A stretch of DNA of 64,000 nucleotides from Roseomonas sp. (GCA_020249865.1 JADCEV010000012.1:1-64000), one strand, 5' to 3'; counted from the first letter of the stretch, positions 1-9,288 are shown. Numbers and translations: made by a program. The notes: a model not told the origin generated them from the letters alone.

Positions 1-1
1 C

Positions 2-241
2 CGCTGGCGCTTCCGTGCGCCGCAGGCGCTGGCGCCTTTCATTGCGCCGAAAGGTTCGGTCGCCCTTGATGGCGTTTCACTGACGGTGAATGAGGTTGAC
101 GGCGCGACCTTTGGCGTCAACATCATCCCCCATACTGCCGCAATGACGGGCTTTGGTACGCTCCAGCCCGGTGATCGCGTCAATATCGAAATAGACACGC
201 TGGCCCGTTACGTCGCCCGCATGATGGAGTTCAGGGCATGA
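2..241 (+). CDS. ribE: Riboflavin synthase alpha chain, C-terminal part
   Basis: Partial gene cut by the left window edge; 79 residues and a stop remain. Riboflavin synthase dismutates two 6,7-dimethyl-8-ribityllumazine molecules into riboflavin and a pyrimidinedione. The fragment shows the second lumazine-binding half: KGSVALDGVSLTVNEV, then NIIPHT and GDRVNIEIDTLARY, all typical of RibE. Its TGA overlaps the next ATG (ATGA at 238-241), so it is translationally coupled to ribB(A). With ribH following, this is the riboflavin operon; ribD and the N-terminal half of ribE would lie to the left. Confidence 0.93.
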   Translation, partial: RWRFRAPQALAPFIAPKGSVALDGVSLTVNEVDGATFGVNIIPHTAAMTGFGTLQPGDRVNIEIDTLARYVARMMEFRA

Positions 242-1377
242 CTTCCAATACAGCGCAAACCGCCATCCGCACTTCCTTCTCGGAATTCATCTCGCCGACT
301 GAGGAATTGCTGGAAGAAGCGCGCCGCGGGCGCATGTTCATCCTGGTGGATGACGAAGACCGCGAGAATGAGGGCGACCTGGTGATCCCCGCACAATTCG
401 CGACGCCGGATGCGATCAATTTCATGGCGCGTTATGCGCGCGGCCTGATCTGCCTTTCCATGACGCGCGCGCGGGTGGATCAGCTTGGCCTGCCGCTGAT
501 GGCGCAATCCAATGGCACGCGGCACCAGACGGCCTTCACCGTTTCCATCGAAGCGCGTGATGGTGTGACGACGGGGATTTCCGCGGCGGATCGCGCGCGC
601 ACGGTCGCGGTTGCGATCAATCCTGAATTGGGGCGTGAGCATATTGTCACCCCCGGCCATGTCTTTCCGCTGGTGGCGCGCGAAGGTGGCACCCTGGTGC
701 GCGCGGGCCATACGGAAGCGGCAGTGGATTTCGCGCGGCTTGCAGGGCTCAATCCCTCCGGCGTCATTTGTGAGATCATGAATGATGATGGCACCATGGC
801 GCGTATGCCCGATCTGGTGGCCTTTGCGCAGCATCATGGGCTGAAGCTTGGCACCATCGCCGATCTGATCGCGCATCGCCGCCGCACGGAAAAGCTGGTG
901 CGCCGTGTTGAAGAAGGTGAGGTTGAACAGGCTATCGGCGGCACCTGGCGCGCCGTTGTTTATGAAAGCACGGCATCACCCGGTGAGCATCTTGCACTCG
1001 TGAAGGGTGATGTCAGCGGCGATGCGCCGGTGCTGGTGCGCATGCATGCGGCGTCCTTGTTTCGGGAGATTGTCTCGGGCCGCGGGCTTGGTGATTTGCA
1101 TGCGGCGATGCGCATGATTGATGCCGCCGGGCGCGGTGTGGTGGTGCTGCTGCGCGATCCGCGCCCGGATGCGCTTTCCATTCGCCTGAAGCGCGGGCCG
1201 AGCCATGCGATTGCACCCGAGATTCGCGATTACGGCATTGGCGCGCAGATCCTGGATGATCTGGGTGTGAAGCGCATCATCCGGCTTTCCAATAACCCGC
1301 GCCCGCTGATCGGGCTTGAAGGCTATGGGTTGCAAGTGCTGGAAACCCGTCCCATCCCCTCGGAGAAAACACCATGA
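238..1377 (+). CDS. ribBA: 3,4-dihydroxy-2-butanone-4-phosphate synthase with degenerate GTP cyclohydrolase II domain
   Basis: 379 residues. The N-terminal half (about 15-210) is a complete RibB: acidic DDEDRENEGDL at 38-48, HVFPL near 140 and GHTEA near 155, making the four-carbon precursor of riboflavin from ribulose 5-phosphate. The C-terminal half (about 215-370) aligns with GTP cyclohydrolase II, but the zinc-cysteine region that normally reads like HSECLTGD...CDCG is replaced by RMHAASLFREIVSGRG, with no cysteines. It therefore probably cannot open GTP, and matches the RibBX architecture described in other proteobacteria. Another ribA should exist elsewhere. ATGA overlaps on both sides couple it to ribE and ribH. 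Confidence 0.93.
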   Translation: MTSNTAQTAIRTSFSEFISPTEELLEEARRGRMFILVDDEDRENEGDLVIPAQFATPDAINFMARYARGLICLSMTRARVDQLGLPLMAQSNGTRHQTAFTVSIEARDGVTTGISAADRARTVAVAINPELGREHIVTPGHVFPLVAREGGTLVRAGHTEAAVDFARLAGLNPSGVICEIMNDDGTMARMPDLVAFAQHHGLKLGTIADLIAHRRRTEKLVRRVEEGEVEQAIGGTWRAVVYESTASPGEHLALVKGDVSGDAPVLVRMHAASLFREIVSGRGLGDLHAAMRMIDAAGRGVVVLLRDPRPDALSIRLKRGPSHAIAPEIRDYGIGAQILDDLGVKRIIRLSNNPRPLIGLEGYGLQVLETRPIPSEKTP

Positions 1378-1856
1378 GCACGATTGATTCCCCTGCCCGG
1401 GGCCGCGCGCATCTTGCCGGCGAGGCGCCGCGTATTCTGGTGATTCAGGCGCCCTATTACCGCAATGTGGTTGAAGGCATGCGGATTGGCGCCATGGCGG
1501 TGTTCCAGGATTTGAAGGCCGAGTTGGAGACTGTGGAAGTCGCCGGCGGTTTTGAATTGCCTGCCGCGCTGCGCATGGCGATGAAGGCCAGGCGCCGCTG
1601 GGATGGGTATCTGCTGCTCGGCTGCGTGGTGAAGGGTGAGACGGATCACTACACCTTCATCTGTGACGCCATCTGCAAGGGTATCATGGATATCGCGGTG
1701 GAAACCGGCGCGCCGATCGGTCTTGGCTTGCTGACGGTGGATACACTGGCGCAGGCAGAAGCACGTTCGCGCCCTGATCGCATGAATAAGGGCATTGAAG
1801 CCGCCCATGCGCTTGTCGCGCAAATCGCCCTGGCGCGAGGTTGGGGGCTGGCATGA
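1374..1856 (+). CDS. ribH: 6,7-dimethyl-8-ribityllumazine synthase
   Basis: 160 residues, usual length. It condenses 5-amino-6-ribitylamino-uracil with 3,4-dihydroxy-2-butanone 4-phosphate. Visible motifs are VAGGFELP near 56-63, the catalytic-loop histidine in KGETDHYTF (His92), and the C-terminal pattern with GLLTVDT followed by an N-K-G segment. It starts in an ATGA overlap with the ribB(A) stop and ends in an ATGA overlap with nusB, giving the common ribH-nusB pairing. The N-terminal 18 residues before the first strand are slightly longer than in E. coli. Confidence 0.95.
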   Translation: MSTIDSPARGRAHLAGEAPRILVIQAPYYRNVVEGMRIGAMAVFQDLKAELETVEVAGGFELPAALRMAMKARRRWDGYLLLGCVVKGETDHYTFICDAICKGIMDIAVETGAPIGLGLLTVDTLAQAEARSRPDRMNKGIEAAHALVAQIALARGWGLA

Positions 1857-2347
1857 AGGCTACAAGGCGCGCGCCTGCGCGCCCACGTACCGGCGCCCGC
1901 GTTGCCGCGGTGCAGGCGCTGTTTCAGAGTGAGCATACCGGTGAGAGTGTTGAAACAGTCGCGGATCAATTCATCCGCCACCGCATTGGCGCGCCCAGCG
2001 GCCCGATTGAATTTGAAGAAGGCGGCGTGCCGGAAGCACATATTCCGCTGTTTCAGGCGATCCTGAAGCAAGTCGCGGATAACGCCGAAGCCGCTGATGC
2101 CGCCATCATGGATTGCTTGCAAAAGGGTTGGACCCTTGACCGGCTTGATCCCGTGCTGCGCGCCTTGTTGCGCGCGGCGACCGGTGAGCTGATGCAGGCG
2201 CATGAACCGCCGGCGCGTGTGGTGATCAATGAATATCTGGATATCGCGGCGGGTTTCCTGGATGAGGAAGCAACGCGCTTCGCCAATGGCATGCTGGATA
2301 CGCTGGCGCATCGGCTACGCCCGGCGGATTTCGCACCGGGCGCCTGA
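1853..2347 (+). CDS. nusB: Transcription antitermination factor NusB
   Basis: 164 residues from ATG 1853, which overlaps the ribH stop as ATGA; an in-frame TTG at 1841 is less likely. NusB binds boxA RNA with NusE (S10) to promote antitermination on rRNA operons. It starts with an Arg/Ala-rich stretch and ARVAAVQALFQSE, the typical first helix, and ends with the family pattern around PARVVINEYLDIAAGF and FANGMLDTLA. A loop with QFIRHRIG and FEEGGVPEAH resembles other alphaproteobacterial NusB proteins. It sits between ribH and thiL, 8 bases before the latter. Confidence 0.93.
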   Translation: MKATRRAPARPRTGARVAAVQALFQSEHTGESVETVADQFIRHRIGAPSGPIEFEEGGVPEAHIPLFQAILKQVADNAEAADAAIMDCLQKGWTLDRLDPVLRALLRAATGELMQAHEPPARVVINEYLDIAAGFLDEEATRFANGMLDTLAHRLRPADFAPGA

Positions 2348-2355
2348 AGCGCGCC

Positions 2356-3321
2356 ATGGGCCTGCCCCGCGAATTCGCCCTGATCGCGCGGCATTTCCGC
2401 CCGCTGGCGGGTGATGGCGCGCTTGATCTGAGTGACGATGCCGCGCTGCTGACGCCGCCCGCTGGGCAGCAATTGGTGCTGGCGGCGGATGCGCTGGTGG
2501 AGGGTGTGCATTTCCTGCCCGATGATCCGCCCGGCATGATCGCGCGCAAATTGCTGCGGGTGAATCTGTCTGACCTAGCGGCGATGGGGGCGGCGCCGCT
2601 CGGGTATCTGATGACCACGGCATTTACGCGCGGCACGCCTGATACCTGGATTGCGGATTTCGTCGCGGGATTGGCAGAAGATCAGCAGCGGTTTGGCCTT
2701 CAGGTGCTGGGCGGCGATACGGTGGCCACTCCTGGCCCCGCCTGTTTTTCGCTGACCATCATCGGGACCGTGCCGCCAGGGCAGGCTTTGCATCGGCGCG
2801 GTGCGCGTATTGGTGATGAGATTTGGGTATCCGGCAGTATTGGCGATGCCGCGCTGGGGTTGCGTGTGCTGCAAGGGAAACTCCCTGCCGATGCGGAAGG
2901 GCATTTAGGGCGGCGCTACCGGCTGCCGGAACCGCGTTTGTTCTTGGGGCAAGCGTTGCGCGGTGTGGCGCGGGCGGCGATGGATGTCTCGGATGGGTTG
3001 GTGCAGGATTTGGGGCATCTCTGCCGCGCCGCAGGATGCGGGGCAGAGATTACCGCTGATGCTGTGCCGCTTTCCCCCGCTGCGCGCGCCGCGCTTGCTG
3101 CCGATGCCGCGCTAGGCCCGCTGATCCTGACCGGCGGCGATGATTATGAATTGCTCTTTGCCGCCGGGCCGGAAGATGCGGAAGCCGTGCAGGCCGCCAG
3201 CATCAAGGCCGGCGTACAGGTGGCGCGGCTTGGGCGTTTTGTGGCGGGTGATGGCGTTGTGGTGCGTGATGGCTCAGGTGCCGCCATCACGCTGCCGCAA
3301 GGTGGCTGGAGCCATTTCTGA
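2356..3321 (+). CDS. thiL: Thiamine-monophosphate kinase
   Basis: 321 residues, normal length. It phosphorylates thiamine monophosphate to thiamine pyrophosphate with ATP, the last step of cofactor synthesis. Motifs: REFALIARHF at the start, DDAALL at 27-32 (Mg/ATP), LVEGVHF at 48-53, GGDTVATPG near 119, MDVSDGL near 210 and TGGDDYELLF near 258. It closes the rib-nusB-thiL run with an 8-base spacer after nusB. Its stop is only 6 bases from the stop of the convergent flavin-reductase-fold gene, and no terminator fits between them. Confidence 0.94.
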   Translation: MGLPREFALIARHFRPLAGDGALDLSDDAALLTPPAGQQLVLAADALVEGVHFLPDDPPGMIARKLLRVNLSDLAAMGAAPLGYLMTTAFTRGTPDTWIADFVAGLAEDQQRFGLQVLGGDTVATPGPACFSLTIIGTVPPGQALHRRGARIGDEIWVSGSIGDAALGLRVLQGKLPADAEGHLGRRYRLPEPRLFLGQALRGVARAAMDVSDGLVQDLGHLCRAAGCGAEITADAVPLSPAARAALAADAALGPLILTGGDDYELLFAAGPEDAEAVQAASIKAGVQVARLGRFVAGDGVVVRDGSGAAITLPQGGWSHF

Positions 3322-3327
3322 CTTGAA

Positions 3328-3960
3328 CTACTTATCCTTCTGCCCCGGCGCGTAACCACCGCCATCGGTGGGGCGCAGTGCTTCGAACATTTCCGTCACT
3401 GCCGCGTAATCGCGGTACCCGCAGCGCGCGAGTGGTTGCGCCTTGGCCGTGTCAAACCGACCGTTGGTGATATTGGCTTCATCTATATGGATGCCGACCA
3501 CCTGGCCGATGATGATCCAGCCCTTGAGCGGCGCGCCATTCACGTCCTGCAATTGCATGGAATGCGTCACCTTGCATTCCAAGGCGGCTGGTGCGGCGGC
3601 CACACGCGGTGCCTTCACAATGCGGCAGGGCGCGGTGGCAAGGCCGGCGGCTTCGAATTCACTCACCCCTTCTGGCAACGTGTCGGATGAGATGTTCATC
3701 GCATCAAACAAGGGCCGCGTGCAGAGGTTGAAGACAAATTCCCCGGTGGCAATCGCGTTCGCCGCGCTGTGCTTCATGCTTTCGCTGGTAAAGGCCAGCA
3801 TGGGCGGGCTGGAATGCACGGCGTTGAAAAAGCTGTAGGGCGCCAGATTGGGCCGGCCTTGTTTGTCGAGGCTGGAAATCCAGCCAATCGGGCGCGGCGC
3901 GATAATGGCCTTGAAGGGGTCATGCGGCAGGCCATGGCCCAGATGCGGTTCATAGAACAT
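3328..3960 (-). CDS. Flavin reductase-like domain protein (DIM6/NTAB family)
   Basis: 210 residues. It has the FMN-binding split-barrel fold seen in flavin reductases: RPIGWISSLD near 24-33, NLAPYSFFNAVHSSPPML and FVFNLC. This subgroup binds FMN and may reduce it or act in small-molecule redox reactions; the substrate cannot be read from the sequence. The start has GAAAGG 8 bases upstream of ATG 3960. It stands alone on the minus strand between thiL and a low-GC phosphatase gene. The fold is clear, the reaction is not. Confidence 0.85.
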   Translation of the reverse strand: MFYEPHLGHGLPHDPFKAIIAPRPIGWISSLDKQGRPNLAPYSFFNAVHSSPPMLAFTSESMKHSAANAIATGEFVFNLCTRPLFDAMNISSDTLPEGVSEFEAAGLATAPCRIVKAPRVAAAPAALECKVTHSMQLQDVNGAPLKGWIIIGQVVGIHIDEANITNGRFDTAKAQPLARCGYRDYAAVTEMFEALRPTDGGGYAPGQKDK

Positions 3961-4131
3961 GTGAAAGCCTTTCTTGCGGTTGTGCCTGCTGTAACCCTGG
4001 CGGCGGATTGAGGGAAGCGTTGAGGATTTCCGGCCAAGCCTATGGGTGATCTAGTAAGGCTGTGCCTCGTCCACATTTCTGCCAAAGTGCGAATGGTGAC
4101 AAAAGGGACCTGCCGCCCTAGCTCTACAGTC

Positions 4132-4689
4132 ATGAGCGCCCAAATCCTCCTCATCCGCCACGGACAATCCACTTTCAACGCCATATTCGACCGAACCAAT
4201 GTCGATCCGATGCACTTCGATGCGCCGCTCTCGCCCCATGGCCGGCAGCAAGTGGATCTCGCACGACAAAAACTGGCAATGCTCCCGCCACCAGACTTGG
4301 TGATCTGCTCACCACTCACGCGGGCGATAGAGACTACGCTCGGGCTGTTCGGGAGTTCTGAAATACCCATCACCGTAACCTGCCGTCATCGAGAGCGATT
4401 GGGGAACAGCTGCGATATCGGCCGCTCGCCTCGCGTACTGGCAGCCGCGTTTCCGATGCTATCATTCGAGCATTTGCGTGACCCATGGTGGCATCAAGGC
4501 GAACCAGATAAGCGGGGAGTGCCGGTCGAGCCCGAGGAGATTTTCCTGCGGCGTGTAGAAGAATTCCGGACTTTGATGGGCGCCCAGCATGGGCGCTTGG
4601 CTGTCGTCGGACATGGGACGTTTTTCCATCGCCTCACTGGAGTGCATTTCGAAAACTGCGGGATGGTTGATTGGAACCCAAGCTCTTAG
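4132..4689 (+). CDS. Histidine phosphatase family protein (phosphoglycerate mutase-like)
   Basis: 185 residues from ATG 4132, chosen because ILLIRHGQS follows directly; longer in-frame starts (for example 4042) add unrelated sequence. The phosphohistidine motif LIRHGQST is at about 6-13 and the second catalytic histidine lies in VVGHGTFFHRL near 158. LVICSPLTRAIET, the usual phosphate-pocket segment, lies between. The substrate is unknown. The gene and its flanks (about 4030-4810) are visibly less GC-rich than the surroundings and have no clear Shine-Dalgarno sequence, which suggests recent acquisition. Confidence 0.85.
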   Translation: MSAQILLIRHGQSTFNAIFDRTNVDPMHFDAPLSPHGRQQVDLARQKLAMLPPPDLVICSPLTRAIETTLGLFGSSEIPITVTCRHRERLGNSCDIGRSPRVLAAAFPMLSFEHLRDPWWHQGEPDKRGVPVEPEEIFLRRVEEFRTLMGAQHGRLAVVGHGTFFHRLTGVHFENCGMVDWNPSS

Positions 4690-4819
4690 CCGTCCGGTCC
4701 AGCCGTTTTACTGCGTTCTGACCCGAAAGAATGGCTCCGCCAATCTACTTGGCTGTATTTCGCACTTTCGTGAACGATTTTGCATGGCTTGAAACTGTTC
4801 CAGGGTGCAAAGGGGGGCG

Positions 4820-5710
4820 ATGAACCCGAAACTCATCCTGGGGCTGGCCTTTGGCCTTGCTTCCGCCCTGATCTGGGGCGGCCATGCGGTGGTGGCGCGC
4901 CCCGTGCTGGCGGATGGCAGCTTCGGCAGTTTTGATCTGGCGGCGTTTCGCTACGGGGTTGGCATGATGGCGCTGCTGCCCTTTGCCTGGGCCGCGCGTG
5001 CCACGCTGCTGCGGCTTGGGCTCAAGCGCATTCTGTTGTTGGCGCTATTTGGCGGCGCGCCCAATCTGCTGCTGTTCCTGGTGGCGCTGGTCTATGCGCC
5101 CGCTTCACATGGCGGGACGATTGCGCCCATGACCTCGCCTATTGTGGGGGCGATCCTGGCGATACCACTGCTGAAGGAATGGCCAACGCGCGGGCGGGCG
5201 CTCGCGCTCGCCGTCATGGTGATGGGCGTGCTCATGATCGGCTGGGATGGCGTGATGGGGGATTACCCCGGCGCCTGGCGCGGCGATTTGCTGCTGATGG
5301 CATCCGGCGCCACCTGGGCTGTATTCACGCTGCTGCTGCGCCGCTGGCAGGTGCCCGCCATTCCCGCCACCGCCGCCATCACCATTGTTTCGGGCCTGGC
5401 GATCCTGCCCTTCTGGCTGCCGCTGCGCGCGGCCGAGGTATTGGCCATGCCGGCGGGGCTGGTGCTGTTCCACCTGATTGCGCAGGGGTTGGTGCTGGGC
5501 TGTGTGGCGATGCTCTTCTTCGCCCGCGCGGTGGAATTGCTGGGGGCAACGCGCGCCGCCACTCTTTCGGTCATGGTGCCGGTGGTGGCGCTGCTGCTGG
5601 CGGGGCTTTGGTTGCGCGAACCGCTCTCCCTGCTGCAAATTCTGGGGGCGGGCTTGGCCGTTGCCGGGATGCTCGCCGCGGTGCTGTTCACCGGAAGGAA
5701 AAGCGCATGA
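4820..5710 (+). CDS. EamA/DMT-superfamily transporter
   Basis: 296 residues, about ten hydrophobic segments, two EamA repeats (about 5-140 and 150-290). Repeat one opens with ALIWGGHAVVARP and contains PMTSPIVGAILA; repeat two contains LLLMASGATWAVFTLLLRR and ends with VLGAGLAVAGML-like sequence. Such proteins export metabolites or amino acids across the inner membrane. ATG 4820 has AGGGGGG 5-10 bases upstream, better than the GTG at 4805. The stop overlaps the next start (ATGA 5707-5710), so it is coupled to an amino-acid/amine oxidase that may share its substrate. Confidence 0.9.
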   Translation: MNPKLILGLAFGLASALIWGGHAVVARPVLADGSFGSFDLAAFRYGVGMMALLPFAWAARATLLRLGLKRILLLALFGGAPNLLLFLVALVYAPASHGGTIAPMTSPIVGAILAIPLLKEWPTRGRALALAVMVMGVLMIGWDGVMGDYPGAWRGDLLLMASGATWAVFTLLLRRWQVPAIPATAAITIVSGLAILPFWLPLRAAEVLAMPAGLVLFHLIAQGLVLGCVAMLFFARAVELLGATRAATLSVMVPVVALLLAGLWLREPLSLLQILGAGLAVAGMLAAVLFTGRKSA

Positions 5711-7014
5711 ATGCCATGACCACCCCTATGCCGCCAAGCCTTTGGGCCGCCACGGCGCCCGCGCCACCCGCGACGGAACCGCTGCTGGGCGAGACACGCA
5801 CGGGGGTTGCGGTTGTGGGCGCTGGCTTCACCGGGCTATCGGCATCGCTGCATTTGGCCGAAGCCGGCGTGCCGGTGACGGTGTTGGAGGGCGCGGAAAT
5901 CGGCTGGGGCGCTTCCGGGCGGAATAATGGCCAGGTGATCCCGAACCTCTCGCGCCTTGACCCCGATGCCATTGTAGCGAGTGTCGCGCGCGAACACGGC
6001 GGGCGCGACAAGGGCGAGGAATTGGTCGGGCTGATTCGCGACAGTGCCTCCCTGGTATTTGACCTGATTCGCAAGCACGATATCCAGGCCGAGGCAGTGC
6101 AAAACGGCTGGATCCAACCGGCGCATCGGCCTTCACGCATGAAGCTTGCGGCATCCCGCGTCGAGCAATGGGGCCGCCGAGGCGCGCCCGTGCGGATGGT
6201 GGATCGGGCAGAAATGGCCTCACTCTCTGGCACAGATTACTGGCATGGCGGGTGGGAGAATAAGACCGGCGGGCGGATCAATCCGCTTGGCTATGCGCGC
6301 GGCCTGGCGGCGGCAGCGATGCGTGCGGGGGCGGTGGTGCATACCGGCAGCCCGGTGCGCGCGATCCGGCAGGAACCCGGCGGCTGGGCGGTGGAAACGC
6401 CGCGCGGCGTGTTGCATGCGGAACGCGTGATCATCGCGACCCATGCCTATACCGGGGATTTCTGGCCGGGACTAAAACAAAGCATTGTGCCCGTGCGGTC
6501 CTATCAAATGGGTACCTCGGTGCTGTCCGATAATGTGCGCAAATCCATCCTGCCGCAGGGGCATGCGCTTTCGGACACACAAGGCGATCTTTATTTTTAT
6601 CGCTTCGATGCGAATGGCCGGCTGGTCACGGGGGGCGGCTTGATCGTGCCCTTTGGCTGGGAAGGGCGCATTCGCGCGCGCATCACGGAACGGGTGAAGC
6701 GCGTTTTTCCGCAAATTGGCGATGTGCAATTCGACTACATCTGGTGGGGCTATGTGGCGGCCACTGATGACAAGATGCCGCATGTCTATGAATTGGCCCC
6801 CGGCGTGCTGACCTGGACCGGCTGCAATGGCCGTGGCGTGGCGTTGGCCACCGCGCTTGGGCGCGAATTGGCCAAGGCGAGCAATGGCACGGCCTTGGCC
6901 GATATTGCCGCACCGGTCGAAAAGAAGCTCCGCCGCATTGCCGGCCATGAATTCCGCGCCTTTGGCATTGCCTGGACCATGGCGCAGAATCGCTGGCGTG
7001 ATGCGCGGGATTAA
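5707..7014 (+). CDS. FAD-dependent oxidoreductase (DAO / gamma-glutamylputrescine oxidase-like)
   Basis: 435 residues. FAD-binding Rossmann motif VVGAGFTGLSASLHLAE at about 37-53, then EIGWGASGRNNGQV, characteristic of the PuuB-like branch of D-amino-acid oxidase proteins. The C-terminal part carries the second FAD contact region GCNGRGVALAT. It probably oxidises an amine or D-amino acid to an imine, passing electrons to oxygen or quinone; the substrate is inferred only. ATG 5707 overlaps the EamA transporter stop. An in-frame extension back to 5179 runs antisense to nothing but inside the transporter in another frame and was rejected. Confidence 0.88.
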   Translation: MNAMTTPMPPSLWAATAPAPPATEPLLGETRTGVAVVGAGFTGLSASLHLAEAGVPVTVLEGAEIGWGASGRNNGQVIPNLSRLDPDAIVASVAREHGGRDKGEELVGLIRDSASLVFDLIRKHDIQAEAVQNGWIQPAHRPSRMKLAASRVEQWGRRGAPVRMVDRAEMASLSGTDYWHGGWENKTGGRINPLGYARGLAAAAMRAGAVVHTGSPVRAIRQEPGGWAVETPRGVLHAERVIIATHAYTGDFWPGLKQSIVPVRSYQMGTSVLSDNVRKSILPQGHALSDTQGDLYFYRFDANGRLVTGGGLIVPFGWEGRIRARITERVKRVFPQIGDVQFDYIWWGYVAATDDKMPHVYELAPGVLTWTGCNGRGVALATALGRELAKASNGTALADIAAPVEKKLRRIAGHEFRAFGIAWTMAQNRWRDARD

Positions 7015-7110
7015 GCTGCCTGTTTGCCGGTTTCCTGCCGCTGCTGGTAGAAGGCTTCTAGAAAAACGCGGCCCTGACGCTGCGAATAGGTTGATGGTTG
7101 GAGAAAGCCA

Positions 7111-8772
7111 ATGACACCGCCGCTTGATGCCGCCGCCCCGGCGCGCCCGGAAAATTTCCGCTATTCGCCGATGTTCCCACTCGGCGCCGATACCACGCCC
7201 TGGCGCAAGCTGCCGATTGAAGGCATCTCCACCATGCAGGTGGATGGCAAGACCGTGCTGAAGGTGAAGCCCGCCGCGCTGGAAGCCCTCGCCTTCCAAG
7301 CCTGCAAGGATGTGTCCCATCTGCTGCGCCCGGCGCATCTGGCGCAGCTTGCGAAAATTCTGCAGGACCCGGAAGCGAGTGCGAATGATCGCTTCGTGGC
7401 ACTCGACCTTTTGAAAAACGCCAATATCGCTGCCGGCGGTGTTTTGCCCATGTGCCAGGATACCGGTACCGCGATTGTCTTCGGCAAGAAGGGCCAGCGC
7501 GTTTGGGTGGAAGGCGATGAGGAAGAAGCGCTGTCTTACGGCGTGCATCGCACCTATACGGAAACCAATCTGCGCTATTCGCAAATGGCGCCGATCACGA
7601 TGTATGAGGAAAAGAACACCGGCAATAACCTGCCGGTTGAATTTTCCATCATGGCGCAGCCCGGCGAACACCACGCCGATGAAATGCATCTGATGTTCGT
7701 GCTGAAGGGTGGTGGTTCCGCGAACAAGACCTTTCTGTTCCAGCAAACCCGCGCCGTGCTGAACAAGCCGAAGCTGCTGGCGTTTTTGGAAGAGAAGATC
7801 AAAACGCTCGGCACCAGCGCCTGCCCGCCTTATCATTTGGCGATTGTCATTGGCGGCACCAGCGCGGAAGCAACGCTGAAGACCGTGAAGCTTGCCAGCA
7901 CGAAATGGCTGGATGCGCTGCCGACCAAGGGCGATCTTTCCGGCCATGCCTTCCGTGATACGGAGCTGGAAGGGGAGGTGCATAAGCTCACGCAAAACCT
8001 TGGCATTGGCGCGCAATTCGGCGGCAAGTATTTCTGCCATGATGTGCGCGTGGTGCGGCTTGCGCGCCATGGCGCGAGCCTGCCGATTGGGATTGGTGTT
8101 TCCTGTTCGGCGGATCGGCAGATCAAGGCGAAGATCACACCCGAAGGCGTTTTCGTCGAAGATCTGGAACATGATCCGGCGAAATATCTGCCGGAAGCAA
8201 CCGCCGATATACTGAATGGGGAGGTGGTGAAGATCGATCTGTCGCGCCCCATGAGCGATATTCGCGCGACGCTTTCAAAATACCCGGTGAAAACGCGCGT
8301 GAGCCTGACTGGCACCATGGTGGTGGCTCGTGACATTGCGCATGCTAAATTGCAGGAACGCTTGGATGCCGGGCAGGGTCTGCCGCAATATATGAAGGAT
8401 CACCCGGTCTATTACGCGGGGCCGGCGAAAACACCGACCGGCATGGCGACCGGTTCCTTCGGCCCCACCACGGCGGGGCGGATGGATTCCTATGTGGAAG
8501 CCTTCCAAAGCGCTGGCGGTTCCATGGTGATGCTGGCCAAGGGCAATCGTTCCAAGGCTGTCTTGAATGCCTGCAAGAAATATGGCGGTTTTTATCTGGG
8601 TTCGGTCGGCGGCCCCGCCGCGCGGCTCGCGCAGGACTGCATCAAGAAGGTCGAGGTGCTGGAATTCCCCGAGCTTGGCATGGAGGCTGTCTGGCGGATT
8701 GAGGTCGAGGATTTCCCGGCCTTCATCGTCATGGATGACAAGGGCAATGATTTCTATGAGGGGCTGGAGTGA
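7111..8772 (+). CDS. fumA: Class I fumarate hydratase (iron-sulfur dependent)
   Basis: 553 residues, full length for the FumA/FumB class, interconverting fumarate and malate in the TCA cycle. All three 4Fe-4S cysteines are visible: Cys115 in [10 protein letters not shown], Cys238 in ACPPYH and Cys332 in GVSCSADRQ. The C-terminal FumB-like domain includes [18 protein letters not shown] and [19 protein letters not shown] lies just upstream of ATG 7111. The cluster is labile to oxygen, so this enzyme is usually paired with a class II fumarase elsewhere. A GTGA overlap couples it to the following DUF2798 gene. Confidence 0.95.
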   Translation: MTPPLDAAAPARPENFRYSPMFPLGADTTPWRKLPIEGISTMQVDGKTVLKVKPAALEALAFQACKDVSHLLRPAHLAQLAKILQDPEASANDRFVALDLLKNANIAAGGVLPMCQDTGTAIVFGKKGQRVWVEGDEEEALSYGVHRTYTETNLRYSQMAPITMYEEKNTGNNLPVEFSIMAQPGEHHADEMHLMFVLKGGGSANKTFLFQQTRAVLNKPKLLAFLEEKIKTLGTSACPPYHLAIVIGGTSAEATLKTVKLASTKWLDALPTKGDLSGHAFRDTELEGEVHKLTQNLGIGAQFGGKYFCHDVRVVRLARHGASLPIGIGVSCSADRQIKAKITPEGVFVEDLEHDPAKYLPEATADILNGEVVKIDLSRPMSDIRATLSKYPVKTRVSLTGTMVVARDIAHAKLQERLDAGQGLPQYMKDHPVYYAGPAKTPTGMATGSFGPTTAGRMDSYVEAFQSAGGSMVMLAKGNRSKAVLNACKKYGGFYLGSVGGPAARLAQDCIKKVEVLEFPELGMEAVWRIEVEDFPAFIVMDDKGNDFYEGLE

Positions 8773-9017
8773 ACGCGACGGGTGATCGCCGTCTGCCGGC
8801 GCGCTTCACGCTGCCGGTCACGGGCTTCATCCTGTCCGGGATCATGACCATCGTGATTTCCGGCATCTCAACGCTGCTGGCTTTGGGACCGGGGGCAGAG
8901 TTTCTGGCGCGTTGGCCGATTGCCTGGATTTCCTCCTGGATCATCGCCTTCCCGACCGTGCTGGTGGTGCTGCCGATGGTGCGGCGCATTGTCGCGCGCA
9001 TTGTCGCGCCGCCCTGA
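8769..9017 (+). CDS. DUF2798 two-helix membrane protein
   Basis: 82 residues starting at GTG 8769 inside the fumarase stop (GTGA). Two hydrophobic helices (about 12-36 and 46-68) with [17 protein letters not shown] at the start and [12 protein letters not shown] at the end match DUF2798, a family of small inner-membrane proteins without known function. Coupling to fumarase and to the downstream DUF1272, RidA and VOC genes is seen directly from spacing; no functional link is established. Confidence 0.8.
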   Translation: MNATGDRRLPARFTLPVTGFILSGIMTIVISGISTLLALGPGAEFLARWPIAWISSWIIAFPTVLVVLPMVRRIVARIVAPP

Positions 9018-9030
9018 AAGGATCAAGCAG

Positions 9031-9288
9031 ATGCTGGCATTGAGACCGAATTGCGAATGCTGCGGGCGCGACCTGCTGCCCGAAAGCCGCGATGCGCTGA
9101 TCTGTTCCTTTGAATGCACCTGGTGCGTGGATTGCGCGCGCACCAAACTGCCAGGCGGGCTTTGCCCGAATTGCGGCGGGGAATTGCTGCGCCGCCCTAT
9201 CAGGCCGGCGGAAAAGCTTGCGAAATTTCCAGCCTCCACCGAACGCAAATTCCGCCCGGAGAAATGCGGCGGGCCGATCACCGCATGA
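9031..9288 (+). CDS. DUF1272 cysteine-rich small protein
   Basis: 85 residues from ATG 9031. Seven cysteines in the first 55 residues form a treble-clef or zinc-ribbon pattern: LRPNCECCGRDL, ICSFECTWCVDC and CPNCGGELLRRP. This is the signature of DUF1272, a short family of unknown role assumed to bind zinc. It begins 13 bases after the DUF2798 gene and is followed by ridA 15 bases later, so it belongs to the same transcription unit. The start was set at the conserved MLALRPN; upstream in-frame sequence lies inside the DUF2798 gene. Confidence 0.85.
   Translation: MLALRPNCECCGRDLLPESRDALICSFECTWCVDCARTKLPGGLCPNCGGELLRRPIRPAEKLAKFPASTERKFRPEKCGGPITA

Noticed and set aside
6472-8172. 566-residue open frame on the minus strand opposite the oxidase and fumarase
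   Set aside because: It is antisense to two well-supported genes, its translation is rich in His, Arg and Gln with no family motifs, and such mirror frames are expected in GC-rich coding DNA.
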